64,000 bases of DNA from Sulfuricystis multivorans (GCF_003966565.1 NZ_AP018718.1:2480001-2544000); one strand, 5' to 3'; counted from the stretch's first letter, positions 33,947-43,012 are shown. Program-made: numbers and translations. The notes: generated by a model not told the origin, from the letters alone.

Positions 33947-34830
33947 GGCGTCGTTCCAGAAACCCAGTCCAAGCCTGGGCGATCGTACCAGAAGCCGTTG
34001 CAGTAATCGCCTCCCGGCATCGCCGCCGGCAGGCCGTCGAGCAGCGCGCGATAGGCGCGGATGAGTTCCGCCATGCCTTCGGATTGCGGCGAGAGGCGGA
34101 TCAGATCGACGCCCAGGGCAGCCAGTTCCGGCAATTCGCGTTCGAGGTGGTAGAGCTTGGCAGACTGCGTCTGGATGCCGTTCAAGGTGAGGAAAGGCTC
34201 ACCCTCGCGCGTCTTGACCGGCAGGCCGTCCGGAAACTGGATGCAGCGGAACTCGCAGCAGTCCTTTTGCAAGCGGTAGCGCCGTGCGGTGAAGCAGCGC
34301 GCAGAATAAGCGAGCGGCAAGCGGCCGTGGGCGAACACCTCGGTCTCGATGCCGGCCGGCATTGCCTTTGCCATGCCCGTCAATGCGCTGCGGCCGACTT
34401 CCGGCGGCATCACCCAGCGGGTGGCGCCGCAGTCGACGAGGATCTTCAGCGTATGGCCGTTGAAGACGTTGAGCGTCGGGCCGGCGACGAAGCGCTGGCC
34501 GCGCTGTGCGAGCTGGCGCACCGCGCCCATCTCGTTGGCTTCCACCGTCAGGCGCGGATCGTCCTTCGCCGCATCCATCAGCCGGCGCACCGCCTTCAGG
34601 TCCGATTCGGATTCGATCAATGGCAAGGTGGAAAGGGCGACTTCCTTGCCGGCGTCTGCGAGCATGGTTGCCGCTTCGAGGTAATCGTCCAGCCGCATTT
34701 CGTGACGACGCGAGCAGACCGCTTCGCCGAGATAGACGACATCGACGGGCGCCTCGATCATCTCGGCATAGAAATCCATCACCCGCTGGCGCGGCCAGTA
34801 GTAGAGCAAGGGGCCGAGGGCGAGTTTCAT
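33943..34830 (-). CDS. ubiV: U32 peptidase-like ubiquinone hydroxylation protein UbiV
   Basis: 295 residues. Cysteines for a 4Fe-4S cluster are visible in [10 protein letters not shown] (about 39) and in [19 protein letters not shown] (about 176-197), as in UbiV. Works with UbiU in hydroxylating ubiquinone precursors without oxygen. ATG at 34830 overlaps ubiU by four bases. Any open frame upstream is the shadow of ubiU. Confidence 0.93.
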   Translation of the reverse strand: MKLALGPLLYYWPRQRVMDFYAEMIEAPVDVVYLGEAVCSRRHEMRLDDYLEAATMLADAGKEVALSTLPLIESESDLKAVRRLMDAAKDDPRLTVEANEMGAVRQLAQRGQRFVAGPTLNVFNGHTLKILVDCGATRWVMPPEVGRSALTGMAKAMPAGIETEVFAHGRLPLAYSARCFTARRYRLQKDCCEFRCIQFPDGLPVKTREGEPFLTLNGIQTQSAKLYHLERELPELAALGVDLIRLSPQSEGMAELIRAYRALLDGLPAAMPGGDYCNGFWYDRPGLDWVSGTTP

Positions 34831-35834
34831 TTCCACGGCCGATTGTACGCGCCGAGGGTTGCCGTCAGCCCTTCGGATACCTTGTTGAGCTCCGCCATCC
34901 ACGCGGCCGTGGGCGCAAAGTGTTCGCGATCGCGTCGGCAGGCGTCGATCGCCTGGCGCCAAACCTGGGTGACCTGCTTGACGTAAGCCGGGCTCCTCTG
35001 GCGGCCTTCGATCTTGATCGCCCTGATGCCCATCCTCATGAGCTCCGGCAACAGTTCCAGCGTATTGAGGCTGGTGGGCTCCTCGATGGCGTAGTAGGTT
35101 TCGTCGTCCACCTCGAAACGCCCCTTGCACAGCGTCGGATAGCCGGCGCGTTCGCCCGGTGCGAAGCGATCGATCAGCACACCATTCAAACGCGTCTCCA
35201 TGCCGTCGGGCGTTTCCTCGTAGCGCACCGCCTTGCCCGGCGAACAGGCGCCCTGGCAGTTCGGGGAGGTGCCGGTCGCATATGCGGAGAGCGCGCAGCG
35301 GCCCTCGACCATCACGCATAGGCCGCCGAAGCCGAACACCTCGATCTCGACCGGGGTGTTCTTGACGACGTGTTCGACCTGGGCGAGCGACAGCACGCGC
35401 GGCAGCACGGCGCGCTGGATGCCGAAGCGTTCGTGATAGAAGTTGATCGCCTCGTAATTGGTCGCCGAGCCTTGCACCGACAGGTGCAGCCGCAGCTGCG
35501 GGTGGGTACGGTGCGCATAGTCCATCAGGCCCGGGTCGGCGAGGATGATCGCATCGACACCGAACGCGGCCGCCTTGTCGACGGCGGCCGTCCAGCCGGG
35601 CCAGTTGTCGGTCTGCGGATAGGTGTTCAGCGCGACGAAGACCTTGACGCCGCGCGCGTGGGCATAGGCGATGCCCTCCTTCAGGCTCTTGTCGTCGAAA
35701 TTGAGGCCGGTGAAGTTGCGCGCGTTGGTCGCGTCTCGGAAGCCGGTATAGACGCAGTCGGCGCCGTGATCGACGGCGGCTTTGAGCGCCGGCAGCCCGC
35801 CGGCGGGACAAACCAGTTCGAAAGGTGTGCTCAT
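34827..35834 (-). CDS. ubiU: U32 peptidase-like ubiquinone hydroxylation protein UbiU
   Basis: 335 residues. [24 protein letters not shown] is the U32 N-terminal signature; cluster cysteines lie in [13 protein letters not shown] and [14 protein letters not shown] plus CKGRFEV. First gene of ubiUVT, preceded by a promoter with an FNR-type site. Confidence 0.94.
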   Translation of the reverse strand: MSTPFELVCPAGGLPALKAAVDHGADCVYTGFRDATNARNFTGLNFDDKSLKEGIAYAHARGVKVFVALNTYPQTDNWPGWTAAVDKAAAFGVDAIILADPGLMDYAHRTHPQLRLHLSVQGSATNYEAINFYHERFGIQRAVLPRVLSLAQVEHVVKNTPVEIEVFGFGGLCVMVEGRCALSAYATGTSPNCQGACSPGKAVRYEETPDGMETRLNGVLIDRFAPGERAGYPTLCKGRFEVDDETYYAIEEPTSLNTLELLPELMRMGIRAIKIEGRQRSPAYVKQVTQVWRQAIDACRRDREHFAPTAAWMAELNKVSEGLTATLGAYNRPWK

Positions 35835-35861
35835 CGGGCAGTCCGTAAAAAGTGGCGGTCG

Positions 35862-35867
35862 ACTATA
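35862..35867 (-). promoter_or_regulatory. -10 element for ubiUVT
   Basis: TATAGT on the minus strand. It predicts a start point near 35855, giving a leader of about 20 bases to the ubiU ATG and placing the FNR-type dyad at -41.5. Confidence 0.65.
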
Positions 35868-35889
35868 AGGCCGCGCGATGTGTCACGGC

Positions 35890-35903
35890 TTGACCTGGGT
35901 CAA
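35890..35903 (-). promoter_or_regulatory. FNR-type binding site upstream of ubiUVT
   Basis: TTGACCTGGGTCAA is a perfect dyad of the form TTGAC-N4-GTCAA, a one-base variant in each half of the FNR/ANR consensus TTGAT-N4-ATCAA. Its centre (35896.5) falls 41.5 bases from the predicted start point, the classical position for class II activation. Confidence 0.72.
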
Positions 35904-35926
35904 ACTCGGCGGCTTCGGGACGGCAC
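35902..35926 (-). repeat. Dispersed 25-bp intergenic repeat, type B (inverted)
   Basis: Plus strand begins AAACTCGGCGGC and ends TTCGGGACGGCAC. Lies between the SDR stop (35928) and the FNR-type site, which it overlaps by two bases. Confidence 0.72.
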
Positions 35927-35927
35927 A

Positions 35928-36701
35928 TCAACGCAATGTCCCGCGCGGCTTCCGGCCGGCGTGCGAGAATATCCGGTCATAGAGCGGTCGCGGCAGCCAT
36001 TTCAACACGCCGGCGACCAGTCCCATCTGCCAGGGCATCACCGCGAAGCGCGCGCCGCGCTCGATCGCCCGCGCCATGCTCGCGGCGGCGCGATCCACCG
36101 GCATCAGGAAGGGCATCGGATAGGGATTCTTCTCGGTCATCGGCGTGGCGATGTAGCCGGGCGCGAGGGTGACGACCTTGACACCCGTGCCGGCGAGTTC
36201 GACCCGCAGGCTCTCCAGATAGGCGATCGCCGCGGCCTTCGAGGCGCAATAGGCACCCGCGCCGGGCAGGCCGCGTATGCCGGCGACCGAACTGATGCCC
36301 ACCAGCCGGCCGCGCCCGGCCTGCTTCATCGCCGCGACGAAGGGCTGGAAGGTATGCACCATGCCCAGCACGTTGATCTCGAGCACACGACGGAAGGACT
36401 GCAGATCCTCTGCCGCTTCGGTGAGCGTGCCGACCGAAACCCCCGCATTGGCGATCACGATGTCCGGCACGCCGGCCTTGCCGATGAAATCGGCGCCCGC
36501 CGCCTGCAATGCGGCGGCATCGGAGACATCGAGCGGGTAGAGATGGCAGGCCGTGTCCAGCTTCACGGCCAGCGCCTGCAACGCTTCGCCGCGCCGGGCG
36601 GCGAGGCCGAGGGTGGCGCCTGTTGCGGCATAGTGCCGTGCCAGCGCCGCGCCGATGCCCGAAGAGGCGCCGGTGATGAAGACGGATCGGGCGACTTTCA
36701 G
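35928..36701 (-). CDS. Short-chain dehydrogenase/reductase, probable CTG start
   Basis: 257 residues if initiated at CTG 36701. Cofactor motif TGASSGIG (about residue 10), NAG at NAGVSVG, catalytic SSVAG ... Y-x3-K (YCASKAAA). These show a complete classical SDR fold. The first ATG/GTG/TTG in frame (TTG 36581) would delete the nucleotide-binding motif, while the frame is open to the dsbA stop at 36706 with only CTG, four bases after that stop, in a sensible place. Substrate unknown. Confidence 0.82.
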   Translation of the reverse strand: MKVARSVFITGASSGIGAALARHYAATGATLGLAARRGEALQALAVKLDTACHLYPLDVSDAAALQAAGADFIGKAGVPDIVIANAGVSVGTLTEAAEDLQSFRRVLEINVLGMVHTFQPFVAAMKQAGRGRLVGISSVAGIRGLPGAGAYCASKAAAIAYLESLRVELAGTGVKVVTLAPGYIATPMTEKNPYPMPFLMPVDRAAASMARAIERGARFAVMPWQMGLVAGVLKWLPRPLYDRIFSHAGRKPRGTLR

Positions 36702-36705
36702 GGTC

Positions 36706-37371
36706 TTACTTCTTCGCCGCTTTTTGCGACGCCGCCGGTTTCTTGATCTCGGCGCGGTTCCTGGCGATCAGGAAATCGGCCACCTGCAGCATGTGCTCAT
36801 ACGATTGCAGCTCCGGCCCGGGGCTGTATTTGCCGCCGATGACGAGCGCCGGCACCCCACTGAAACCGTATTCCTGAGTCATCTCGGCGGCTTTGCGCAC
36901 CCGGGCTTCGACGCTGAAGGACTTGTAGGTGTCGGCAAAGGCCTTGCGATCGATGCCTTGCTTGGCCACCCAGTCGAGCAAAATGCTCTCGTTGCCAAGA
37001 TCGATGTGCTGGTTGACCATCGCGTCGAACACCGCGCCGCCCAGCTTGTCGAGTAGGTTCATCGCCTCGAGGGTGTAGTAAAGGCGCGCGCCCGGCGCCC
37101 ACCTGTCGCTCAGGATCGCCGGCACCTTGCGGAAAGAGACATCGGCGGGTAAGCGTTTCACCCAGGCTTCGAGCAAAGGTTCGAGTTTGGCGCAATGCGG
37201 GCAGCCATACCAGAAGAATTCGATCACCTCGACCTTGCCGTTCGCTTCGGTCGGCTGCGGCATCTGCAGGCGATGGTAATTGCGGCCCTCGACCGGATCG
37301 GCGGCCAGCGCCGGTTGCAGGGCCAATGCGCCGATGGCCAGTGCAGCGAATGCGATTTTGGCGAGCTTCAT
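36706..37371 (-). CDS. dsbA: Thiol:disulfide interchange protein DsbA
   Basis: 221 residues. Signal peptide (AALAIGALALQPALA), active site CPHC in FFWYGCPHCAK (about residue 56), cis-proline in FSGVPALVIGG. Introduces disulfides into periplasmic proteins. A lysine/alanine-rich tail follows the fold. Lies 14 bases after the SPOR gene; same direction as argS. Confidence 0.94.
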   Translation of the reverse strand: MKLAKIAFAALAIGALALQPALAADPVEGRNYHRLQMPQPTEANGKVEVIEFFWYGCPHCAKLEPLLEAWVKRLPADVSFRKVPAILSDRWAPGARLYYTLEAMNLLDKLGGAVFDAMVNQHIDLGNESILLDWVAKQGIDRKAFADTYKSFSVEARVRKAAEMTQEYGFSGVPALVIGGKYSPGPELQSYEHMLQVADFLIARNRAEIKKPAASQKAAKK

Positions 37372-37385
37372 GCAAAACCCCCTTT

Positions 37386-37946
37386 TTAGTCTTGCGCCCT
37401 GACCACCGTGGTCTGGACACCCTGTTCGGACAATTCGCGTCGTGCCTGGTTCAATTCGTCCAGCGACGCGAAGGGACCGAGGCGCACGCGATGCACCGTG
37501 CCCTTGCCCGGCACTTCGACTTGGAGCACATTGGCTTCGAAGCCGAGCATCGCCAGTTTGGCCCGCAGGTTGTCGGCATCAGTCTTCTTCTGGAAAGCGC
37601 CGACTTGCAGATAGCTCGCGCCTGCCGTAGCGGTGGGCTCGGGCTTCGCCGGCGTCTCGGTCGCGGCTGGCGCGGTGGCCTGCGCCTCGGCAGCGGGCGG
37701 TTTCTTGCCTTCGAGGATGTCGTAAAACTCGAACTTGCGTTCGCTGCCGACCGGCTTGTCACCCGGCTTGCCGGGCAGTGCCAGCGGTTCCTTGGCGCCG
37801 TTGGCCACCTCCGGCCTCGATACTTTCTCGGTAAATGGCAGCGGCGTCTTGTTCAGATACCAGACCACGCCGAACGAGATCAGCACGCCGACGAGGATGC
37901 CCAGCATCAAGCCGATCAGGGTGCCACCGCGTTGGGTCATGTTCAT
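37386..37946 (-). CDS. SPOR-domain membrane protein
   Basis: 186 residues from ATG 37946 (ATG 37940 also plausible). One N-terminal membrane helix (LIGLMLGILVGVLISFGVVWYL), a Pro/Ala/Thr-rich linker (about 60-110) and a C-terminal SPOR domain (SYLQVGAFQKKTDADNLRAK ... HRVRLGPFASLDELNQAR) that binds denuded glycan strands at the septum. FtsN-like layout. In front of the start lies a type B repeat whose minus strand offers GGGACGG as ribosome site. Confidence 0.88.
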   Translation of the reverse strand: MNMTQRGGTLIGLMLGILVGVLISFGVVWYLNKTPLPFTEKVSRPEVANGAKEPLALPGKPGDKPVGSERKFEFYDILEGKKPPAAEAQATAPAATETPAKPEPTATAGASYLQVGAFQKKTDADNLRAKLAMLGFEANVLQVEVPGKGTVHRVRLGPFASLDELNQARRELSEQGVQTTVVRAQD

Positions 37947-37971
37947 GTGCCGTCCCGAAGCCGCCAACGTT
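37947..37971 (+). repeat. Dispersed 25-bp intergenic repeat, type B
   Basis: Begins GTGCCGTCCCGAAGC and ends CGCCAACGTT. Occupies the gap between the argS stop (37975) and the SPOR start. Confidence 0.72.
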
Positions 37972-37974
37972 TAT

Positions 37975-39711
37975 TTACATGGCATCCGGGGCACTGACGC
38001 CGAGGATGAACAGGCCGTTACCGATCACCTGGCGCAACGCCAGCGCCAGCGCAAGACGCGCGCGCTTGACTGCCTCATCGTCAACCAGCAGGCGCGAGGC
38101 AGAGTACCAGGCATGGAATTCCGCCGCCAGCTCGCGCAGCCAGAAAGCGACGAGATGCGGCGCACGCTCACGCGCGGCATTCTCGATCAGCTCGGGAAAC
38201 TCGAGGAGCCGGGCGGCCAGCTTGAGCTCGCGCTCGCCGGACAGCGGGGCCAGATCGGCGTCGGCAAGCGTTGCGGGGTCGCCGCCCCATTGCCGCAGCA
38301 CGCTGCTGATGCGCGCATGAGCATATTGCACGTAATAGACCGGGTTCTCGTTCGACTGACTCTTGGCGAGCTCGAGATCGAAATCGAGCGGCTTGTCCTG
38401 CTTGCTGAGCAGATAGAAGAAGCGGCAGGCATCGTTGCCCACCTCTTCGCGCAACTCGCGCAAGGTCACATAGGAGCCGGCGCGCGTGCTCATCGACACC
38501 TTTTCCTTGCCGCGATAGAGGCTGACGAACTGTACCAGTGCCACTTCGAGCGCTTCGGCAGCCAAGCCCAGCGCCTGCAAAGCACCCTTGACGCGCGGAA
38601 TATAGCCGTGGTGATCGGCGCCCCAGACGTCGATGATCTTCGTAAAGCCGCGCTCGAACTTGTTGCGGTGATAGGCGATGTCGGAGGCGAAATAGGTGAA
38701 TTGGCCGTTTTCCCGCTGCACGACGCGATCCTTCTCGTCGCCAAAGGCGGTCGAGCGGAACCACTTGGCGCCATCCTGCACGTAGATGTGGCCGCGCTTT
38801 TCCAGCTCCGCGACGGCTTTCGCCACCATGCCGGTGTCAAAGAGGCTCTTCTCCGAGAACCAGCAGTCGAAATGCACGCCATACTCTTCGAGATCGGCGC
38901 GGCAGTCGGCGAGCTGCTCGGACAGCGCATGCTGGTGGATGTAGTTCCAGTCTTCGCCGAGCAGGTCTTTGGCCACCGCGATCAAGCCATCGAGATGCGC
39001 TTCGACGTCGGGCTCCGGCGGCGGCACGCAGGCCAGCACCGCAGCGGCCGGATGGACGTAACGATCGCCATGCGCCTCCTTGATCTGGCGCGCCATGTCG
39101 CGCACGTAGTCGCCCTGATAGGCATTGGGCGGGAAGGGCACTTTCTCGCCGAAGATTTCCAGATAGCGCAGCCAGGTCGACACGGCGAGGATGTCCATCT
39201 GCCGGCCAGCGTCATTGACATAGAACTCGCGGCAGACCTCGAAGCCAGCAAAAGCCAGCAGGTTGGCGAGGCTCGCGCCATAGGCCGCGCCGCGGCCATG
39301 GCCGACATGCAGCGGGCCAGTGGGATTGGCGGAAACGAACTCGACCTGCAGCCGGCCGGGCTTTTTCCCGCCCCGGCCGAAATGCTCGCCGCGCGCGAGG
39401 ACCGCATGGATCACGGCGGTCTTGGCCACCACCGCAAGACGGAAATTGATGAAGCCGGCGCCCGCAGCTTCGGCCTTCTCCACCCACGGCGAGCGGGGCA
39501 GCTCATGCACCAGGCGTTCGGCGATCTTACGCGGGCTTTCTTTCAGGCCCTTGGCAATCTGCAAGGCAAGATTGCTCGACAGGTCACCATGCGCCGGATC
39601 GCGCGGCCGTTCGAGCTGGATTTCCGCCTTCACGCCGGGCGCGACGCTGGCAAGCGCCGCATCGAGCAGCGCGGCGAGATGCGACTTGATTTCAAAGGTG
39701 TGGGAGGACAT
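37975..39711 (-). CDS. argS: Arginyl-tRNA synthetase
   Basis: 578 residues. Class I synthetase: N-terminal additional domain, HIGH-type motif NPTGPLHVGHGRGAAYG (about 130), KMSKS-type region GKEKVSMSTRAGS (about 375) and C-terminal DALR anticodon-binding domain. Charges tRNA-Arg. ATG at 39711 lacks a clear ribosome site, and a MITE has inserted eight bases upstream. Confidence 0.96.
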   Translation of the reverse strand: MSSHTFEIKSHLAALLDAALASVAPGVKAEIQLERPRDPAHGDLSSNLALQIAKGLKESPRKIAERLVHELPRSPWVEKAEAAGAGFINFRLAVVAKTAVIHAVLARGEHFGRGGKKPGRLQVEFVSANPTGPLHVGHGRGAAYGASLANLLAFAGFEVCREFYVNDAGRQMDILAVSTWLRYLEIFGEKVPFPPNAYQGDYVRDMARQIKEAHGDRYVHPAAAVLACVPPPEPDVEAHLDGLIAVAKDLLGEDWNYIHQHALSEQLADCRADLEEYGVHFDCWFSEKSLFDTGMVAKAVAELEKRGHIYVQDGAKWFRSTAFGDEKDRVVQRENGQFTYFASDIAYHRNKFERGFTKIIDVWGADHHGYIPRVKGALQALGLAAEALEVALVQFVSLYRGKEKVSMSTRAGSYVTLRELREEVGNDACRFFYLLSKQDKPLDFDLELAKSQSNENPVYYVQYAHARISSVLRQWGGDPATLADADLAPLSGERELKLAARLLEFPELIENAARERAPHLVAFWLRELAAEFHAWYSASRLLVDDEAVKRARLALALALRQVIGNGLFILGVSAPDAM

Positions 39712-39719
39712 GGCGGCAG

Positions 39720-39962
39720 ATTATCCTAAAAACCTCAGTTGGACGCGCCCGATGGTGCGTCCCGGCGGGTGCATGGCGCGACGCGACGACGCAGCAGGCT
39801 CATGCCTGCAAGGAGGAGCAACAAAGCCAGGCGCCCGCCGGGGTGCGCCAGGGGGTGCGTAGCGGGCTCACCTTTTTGGTGAGCAGCGAAAGCGAGATAA
39901 CTGCTGATTTCCGAAGACATTTTTTGCCTTGAGGAGCGGTCAACTGGGGTTTTTAGGATTAT
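39720..39962 (-). mobile_element. MITE-like element, copy 2, upstream of argS
   Basis: A 233-bp core (39725-39957), inverted relative to copy 1 at 22205, is flanked by direct repeats ATTAT (39720-39724 and 39958-39962). Terminal repeats are the same. The argS-proximal 130 bp or so is nearly identical to copy 1 by eye; the other third is diverged. The same end of the element faces the start codon as in copy 1. No transposase gene. The remaining 39963-40091 shows only the leader of the DsrE-like gene. Confidence 0.88.
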
Positions 39963-40091
39963 AGCGCCCAGCCGAGAAAGGGAATTTCGCCCGGGCAAAA
40001 GACATAGCTATTTTGTATGGAATAAGCCGCCCACCATAACCGTCTATCCATCTGCTGTTCGTCAATCCACACAACCCCGACGGAGGAGATC

Positions 40092-40508
40092 ATGAAAAAA
40101 ACGCTTTGGACGGTATGGCTGCTCGTTTGCTTTGTATTCACTGGCGCCGCGCTCGCCGACAGCGGCAGGCTCGGTGTCGCGATTCAGGTCAGCGACGACA
40201 ACGTCGCCACCTGGAATCAGGCGCTCAATGTCGTCAAGAACATCCAGGCCAGCTACGGCAAGGACAAGGTGGAGGTCGAGCTGGTCGTATTCGGCAATGG
40301 TGCCGGTTTGCTGAAATTCGATTCGCAGCTTTCCAACCGCATCGACGACACGCTGGCCAGCGGCGCGAAGGTGCTGATGTGCCAGAACACGATGAAGGCT
40401 CAGAAGCTCACGCCTGAGGACATGCACGCCGGCATCGGCTATGTGAAGGCCGGTGTGGTCGAGCTGATCGAGAAGCAGCGGCAGGGGTGGGCGGTGATCC
40501 GACCCTGA
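40092..40508 (+). CDS. Exported DsrE/DsrF-like protein
   Basis: 138 residues with a signal peptide (LLVCFVFTGAALA). The remainder is a DsrE-like alpha/beta fold: LVVFGNGAGLLKF and AKVLMCQNTMKAQKL, the latter with the conserved cysteine. Periplasmic members of this family are common in sulfur-oxidising and Rhodocyclales bacteria; no exact function is known. GGAGGAGATC precedes the ATG. Confidence 0.82.
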   Translation: MKKTLWTVWLLVCFVFTGAALADSGRLGVAIQVSDDNVATWNQALNVVKNIQASYGKDKVEVELVVFGNGAGLLKFDSQLSNRIDDTLASGAKVLMCQNTMKAQKLTPEDMHAGIGYVKAGVVELIEKQRQGWAVIRP

Positions 40509-40536
40509 CGCGCGAACGGGTAGCGCGTTCCATTCC

Positions 40537-40632
40537 GTGATCCGGCGCTGGCGGAAAATGTGGCGTCCCGCCGGGCGCCGACCCACTTCGAATAGTCGGC
40601 GCTGGCGGGACGGCACCCCGCTGCCGGATCAC
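40537..40632. repeat. Nested inverted repeats with type A units between DsrE-like gene and ahpF
   Basis: Outer arms GTGATCCGGC (40537-40546) and GCCGGATCAC (40623-40632) enclose a degenerate plus-oriented type A unit (about 40560-40584) facing an inverted type A unit (40592-40616). The pair can form a long GC-rich hairpin between two convergent genes, like bacterial interspersed mosaic elements. It may help end transcription. Confidence 0.65.
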
Positions 40633-42179
40633 GTGCCGTGGCGGATCATATGGTCGAAGGCGGACAGTGATGCCTTCGCGCCTTCGCCCATCGCAATGAC
40701 GATCTGCTTGTAGGGCACCGTCGTGCAATCGCCGGCGGCGAATACGCCGGGCACCGAGGTGGCGCCGCGCGCGTCGATCTCGATCTCGCCGAAGCGGTTG
40801 AGCGCGACCGTACCCTTGAGCCAGTCGGTGTTCGGCAACAGGCCGATCTGCACGAAGATGCCTTCGAGTTCGAGGTGGTGACTTTCGTTGGTGGTGCGAT
40901 CGGTATAGACGAGGCCGGTGACCTTCTGGCCGTCGCCGATCACCTCGGTGGTCTGGGCGCTCACGATCACGGTCACGTTCGGCAGACTGGCGAGCTTTTG
41001 CTGCAACACCGCATCGGCGCGCAGCTTGCCGTCGAACTCGAGCAGCGTGACGTGGGCGACGATGCCGGCGAGATCGATCGCCGCCTCGACGCCGGAATTG
41101 CCGCCGCCGATCACCGCGACCCGCTTGCCCTTGAATAGCGGCCCATCGCAGTGCGGGCAGAAGCACACGCCCTTGGCCTTGTATTCGGCCTCACCCGGCA
41201 CCTTGAGTTCACGCCAGCGCGCTCCGGTGGCAAGGATGACGGTCTTCGCCTTCAGCGTCGCGCCTGATTCGAGACGAAGCTCGTGCAGCCTCTCGCCAGG
41301 CACGAGTTCGACCACGCGCTGTGCGTTCATGATGTCGACGCCGTAGTCACGCACGTGCGCCTCGAGCGCCGCGGCGAGCCGCGGTCCTTCGGTGTATTTC
41401 ACCGAGATGAAGTTCTCGATCGCCAGCGTGTCGAGCACCTGGCCGCCGAAACGTTCGGCGACGACGCCGGTGCGGATGCCTTTCCTCGCCGCATAGATCG
41501 CCGCTGCGGCCCCTGCTGGTCCGCCACCGACGACGAGCACGTCGAAAGGCGCCTTGGCGGCGATCTCCGCGGCGGCGCGCTGGCCAGCACCGGTATCGAG
41601 CTTGGCGACGATTTCCTCGAGGCTCATGCGGCCATGACCGAATTCCTCGCCATTCAGATAGACGACCGGCACGGCCATGATCTGGCGCGCCTCGACTTCC
41701 TTCTGGAACAACGCGCCATCGACCATCGTGTGGGTGACGCCGGGATTGAGCACCGCCATCAGGTTCAGCGCCTGCACGACATCCGGGCAGTTGTGGCAGG
41801 ACAACGAGACGAAAGTCTCGAATATGAACTTGCCAGGGATGGCCTTGATCCGCTCGATCAGTGCGGCATCGACCTTTGGCGGATAACCGCTCGCCTGCAA
41901 CAGCGCAAGCACCAGAGAAGTGAATTCGTGCCCCATCGGCAGGCCGGCGAAATGGATGCGATGGGACTCACCCGGCCGCCCCACCGAAAACGACGGGCGA
42001 CGCTCGGCAGCACCGTCTTCACGCACGCTCACTTTCGGCGAAAGCGCGGCGATCTCGGCTAGCAGCGCACTCATCTGGCGCGAGACGTCGCTCGCATCCG
42101 GCGAGACGACGAGCTCGATCGGCTCGACCAGACGTTCGAGATAGGCACTCAGCTGGGCCTTGATGGTATCGTCGAGCAT
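40629..42179 (-). CDS. ahpF: Alkyl hydroperoxide reductase subunit F
   Basis: 516 residues. The N-terminal domain has two tandem thioredoxin-like folds with redox centre [10 protein letters not shown] (about 130); then FAD-binding [12 protein letters not shown], disulfide CPHCDGPLF (about 345) and NADH-binding [12 protein letters not shown]. Passes electrons from NADH to AhpC. ATG at 42179 has AAGGAAG upstream. Second gene after ahpC, separated by two strong hairpins. Confidence 0.95.
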   Translation of the reverse strand: MLDDTIKAQLSAYLERLVEPIELVVSPDASDVSRQMSALLAEIAALSPKVSVREDGAAERRPSFSVGRPGESHRIHFAGLPMGHEFTSLVLALLQASGYPPKVDAALIERIKAIPGKFIFETFVSLSCHNCPDVVQALNLMAVLNPGVTHTMVDGALFQKEVEARQIMAVPVVYLNGEEFGHGRMSLEEIVAKLDTGAGQRAAAEIAAKAPFDVLVVGGGPAGAAAAIYAARKGIRTGVVAERFGGQVLDTLAIENFISVKYTEGPRLAAALEAHVRDYGVDIMNAQRVVELVPGERLHELRLESGATLKAKTVILATGARWRELKVPGEAEYKAKGVCFCPHCDGPLFKGKRVAVIGGGNSGVEAAIDLAGIVAHVTLLEFDGKLRADAVLQQKLASLPNVTVIVSAQTTEVIGDGQKVTGLVYTDRTTNESHHLELEGIFVQIGLLPNTDWLKGTVALNRFGEIEIDARGATSVPGVFAAGDCTTVPYKQIVIAMGEGAKASLSAFDHMIRHGT

Positions 42180-42207
42180 GAGGACTTCCTTGTGCAGGGA
42201 TGACAAG

Positions 42208-42257
42208 GGAAAGCCCCGGGGCTTTCCGCTGCCATCCCCCGGCGGAGCCGGGGGGAT
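42208..42257 (-). promoter_or_regulatory. Twin intercistronic hairpins between ahpC and ahpF
   Basis: A perfect 20-bp palindrome (GGAAAGCCCC with GGGGCTTTCC, 42208-42227) and a second stem (ATCCCCCGGC with GCCGGGGGGAT, 42234-42257). Neither is followed by a clear U-run. They probably stabilise ahpC mRNA or reduce read-through so that AhpC exceeds AhpF. Confidence 0.6.
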
Positions 42258-42272
42258 ATGGGAAGGTGATGC

Positions 42273-42836
42273 TTAGATCTTGCCGACCAGTTCCAGAGAC
42301 GGCTTCAGCGTCGCTTCGCCTTCCTTCCACTTCGCGGGGCAGACTTCACCCGGATGCGCCTCGATGTACTGCGCGGCCTTGACCTTGCGCAGCAGCTCGG
42401 AGGCATCACGACCGATGCCGAGATCATGGATTTCGATGACCTTGATGACGCCCTGCGGGTTCATCACGAAGGTACCGCGCAGCGCCAGACCCTCTTCCTC
42501 GATCATCACGTCGAAGTTGCGGGAAATCGTGCCGGTCGGATCGCCGATCATCGGATACTTGATCTTCTTGATCGTCTCGGAGGCATCGGCCCAGGCCTTG
42601 TGCACGAAGTGAGTGTCGGTGGACACCGCATAGACCTCGACGCCGATCTTCTGGAATTCCGGGTAGAGATCGGCCATGTCGCCCAGCTCGGTCGGGCAGA
42701 CGAAAGTGAAGTCGGCGGGGTAGAAAAAGAAGACCGACCACTTGCCTTTGACGTCGGCATCGGTGATTTCGACGAACTTGCCGTTGTGGTAGGCCTGGGC
42801 TTTGAAAGGTTTGAGGGTGGTGTTGATCAACGACAT
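42273..42836 (-). CDS. ahpC: Alkyl hydroperoxide reductase subunit C (typical 2-Cys peroxiredoxin)
   Basis: 187 residues, identical in length to E. coli AhpC. Peroxidatic cysteine in [13 protein letters not shown] (about 47); resolving cysteine in [10 protein letters not shown] (about 166). Reduces hydrogen peroxide and organic peroxides with AhpF. Start ATG 42836 follows AAGGAGAGAG. The frame extends upstream through the promoter region and is not coding there. Confidence 0.96.
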   Translation of the reverse strand: MSLINTTLKPFKAQAYHNGKFVEITDADVKGKWSVFFFYPADFTFVCPTELGDMADLYPEFQKIGVEVYAVSTDTHFVHKAWADASETIKKIKYPMIGDPTGTISRNFDVMIEEEGLALRGTFVMNPQGVIKVIEIHDLGIGRDASELLRKVKAAQYIEAHPGEVCPAKWKEGEATLKPSLELVGKI

Positions 42837-42912
42837 GATGTGCTCTCTCCTTGTGTGGTGGTTGGATGATGTTCGGATGTGTGGCGTCGATAATCCCGAC
42901 GCGACTGAATGA

Positions 42913-42942
42913 ATTCTATGTGCGGCTGCAGCATCGTTCCAA
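42913..42942 (-). promoter_or_regulatory. ahpC promoter (-35/-10)
   Basis: Minus strand TTGGAA (42942-42937), 18-base spacer, TAGAAT (42918-42913). Predicted start point near 42906, leaving a leader of about 70 bases. OxyR-type dyad 1 lies at about -58 to -72. Confidence 0.65.
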
Positions 42943-42963
42943 TTGATTGTTGCGATTTTCACG

Positions 42964-42978
42964 ATAGCCTTTCCCTAT
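42964..42978. promoter_or_regulatory. OxyR-type dyad 1 (ahpC side)
   Basis: ATAGCCTTTCCCTAT fits the ATAG-N7-CTAT unit of OxyR operators. Its centre is about 65 bases upstream of the predicted ahpC start point. Confidence 0.7.
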
Positions 42979-42997
42979 TGACATGATCAGCCTTCTG

Positions 42998-43012
42998 ATA
43001 GCCAAAGGCTAT
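42998..43012. promoter_or_regulatory. OxyR-type dyad 2 (rubrerythrin side)
   Basis: ATAGCCAAAGGCTAT fits ATAG-N7-CTAT and is a perfect palindrome extended to TGATAGCC...GGCTATCA. Its centre lies about 65 bases upstream of the start predicted from TAGGAT (43058-43063) for the rubrerythrin gene. Confidence 0.72.

Noticed and set aside
42979-42991. TTGACATGATCAG as an FNR-type site between ahpC and rubrerythrin
   Set aside because: Half-sites are three bases apart instead of four and asymmetric; the OxyR dyads explain the region better.
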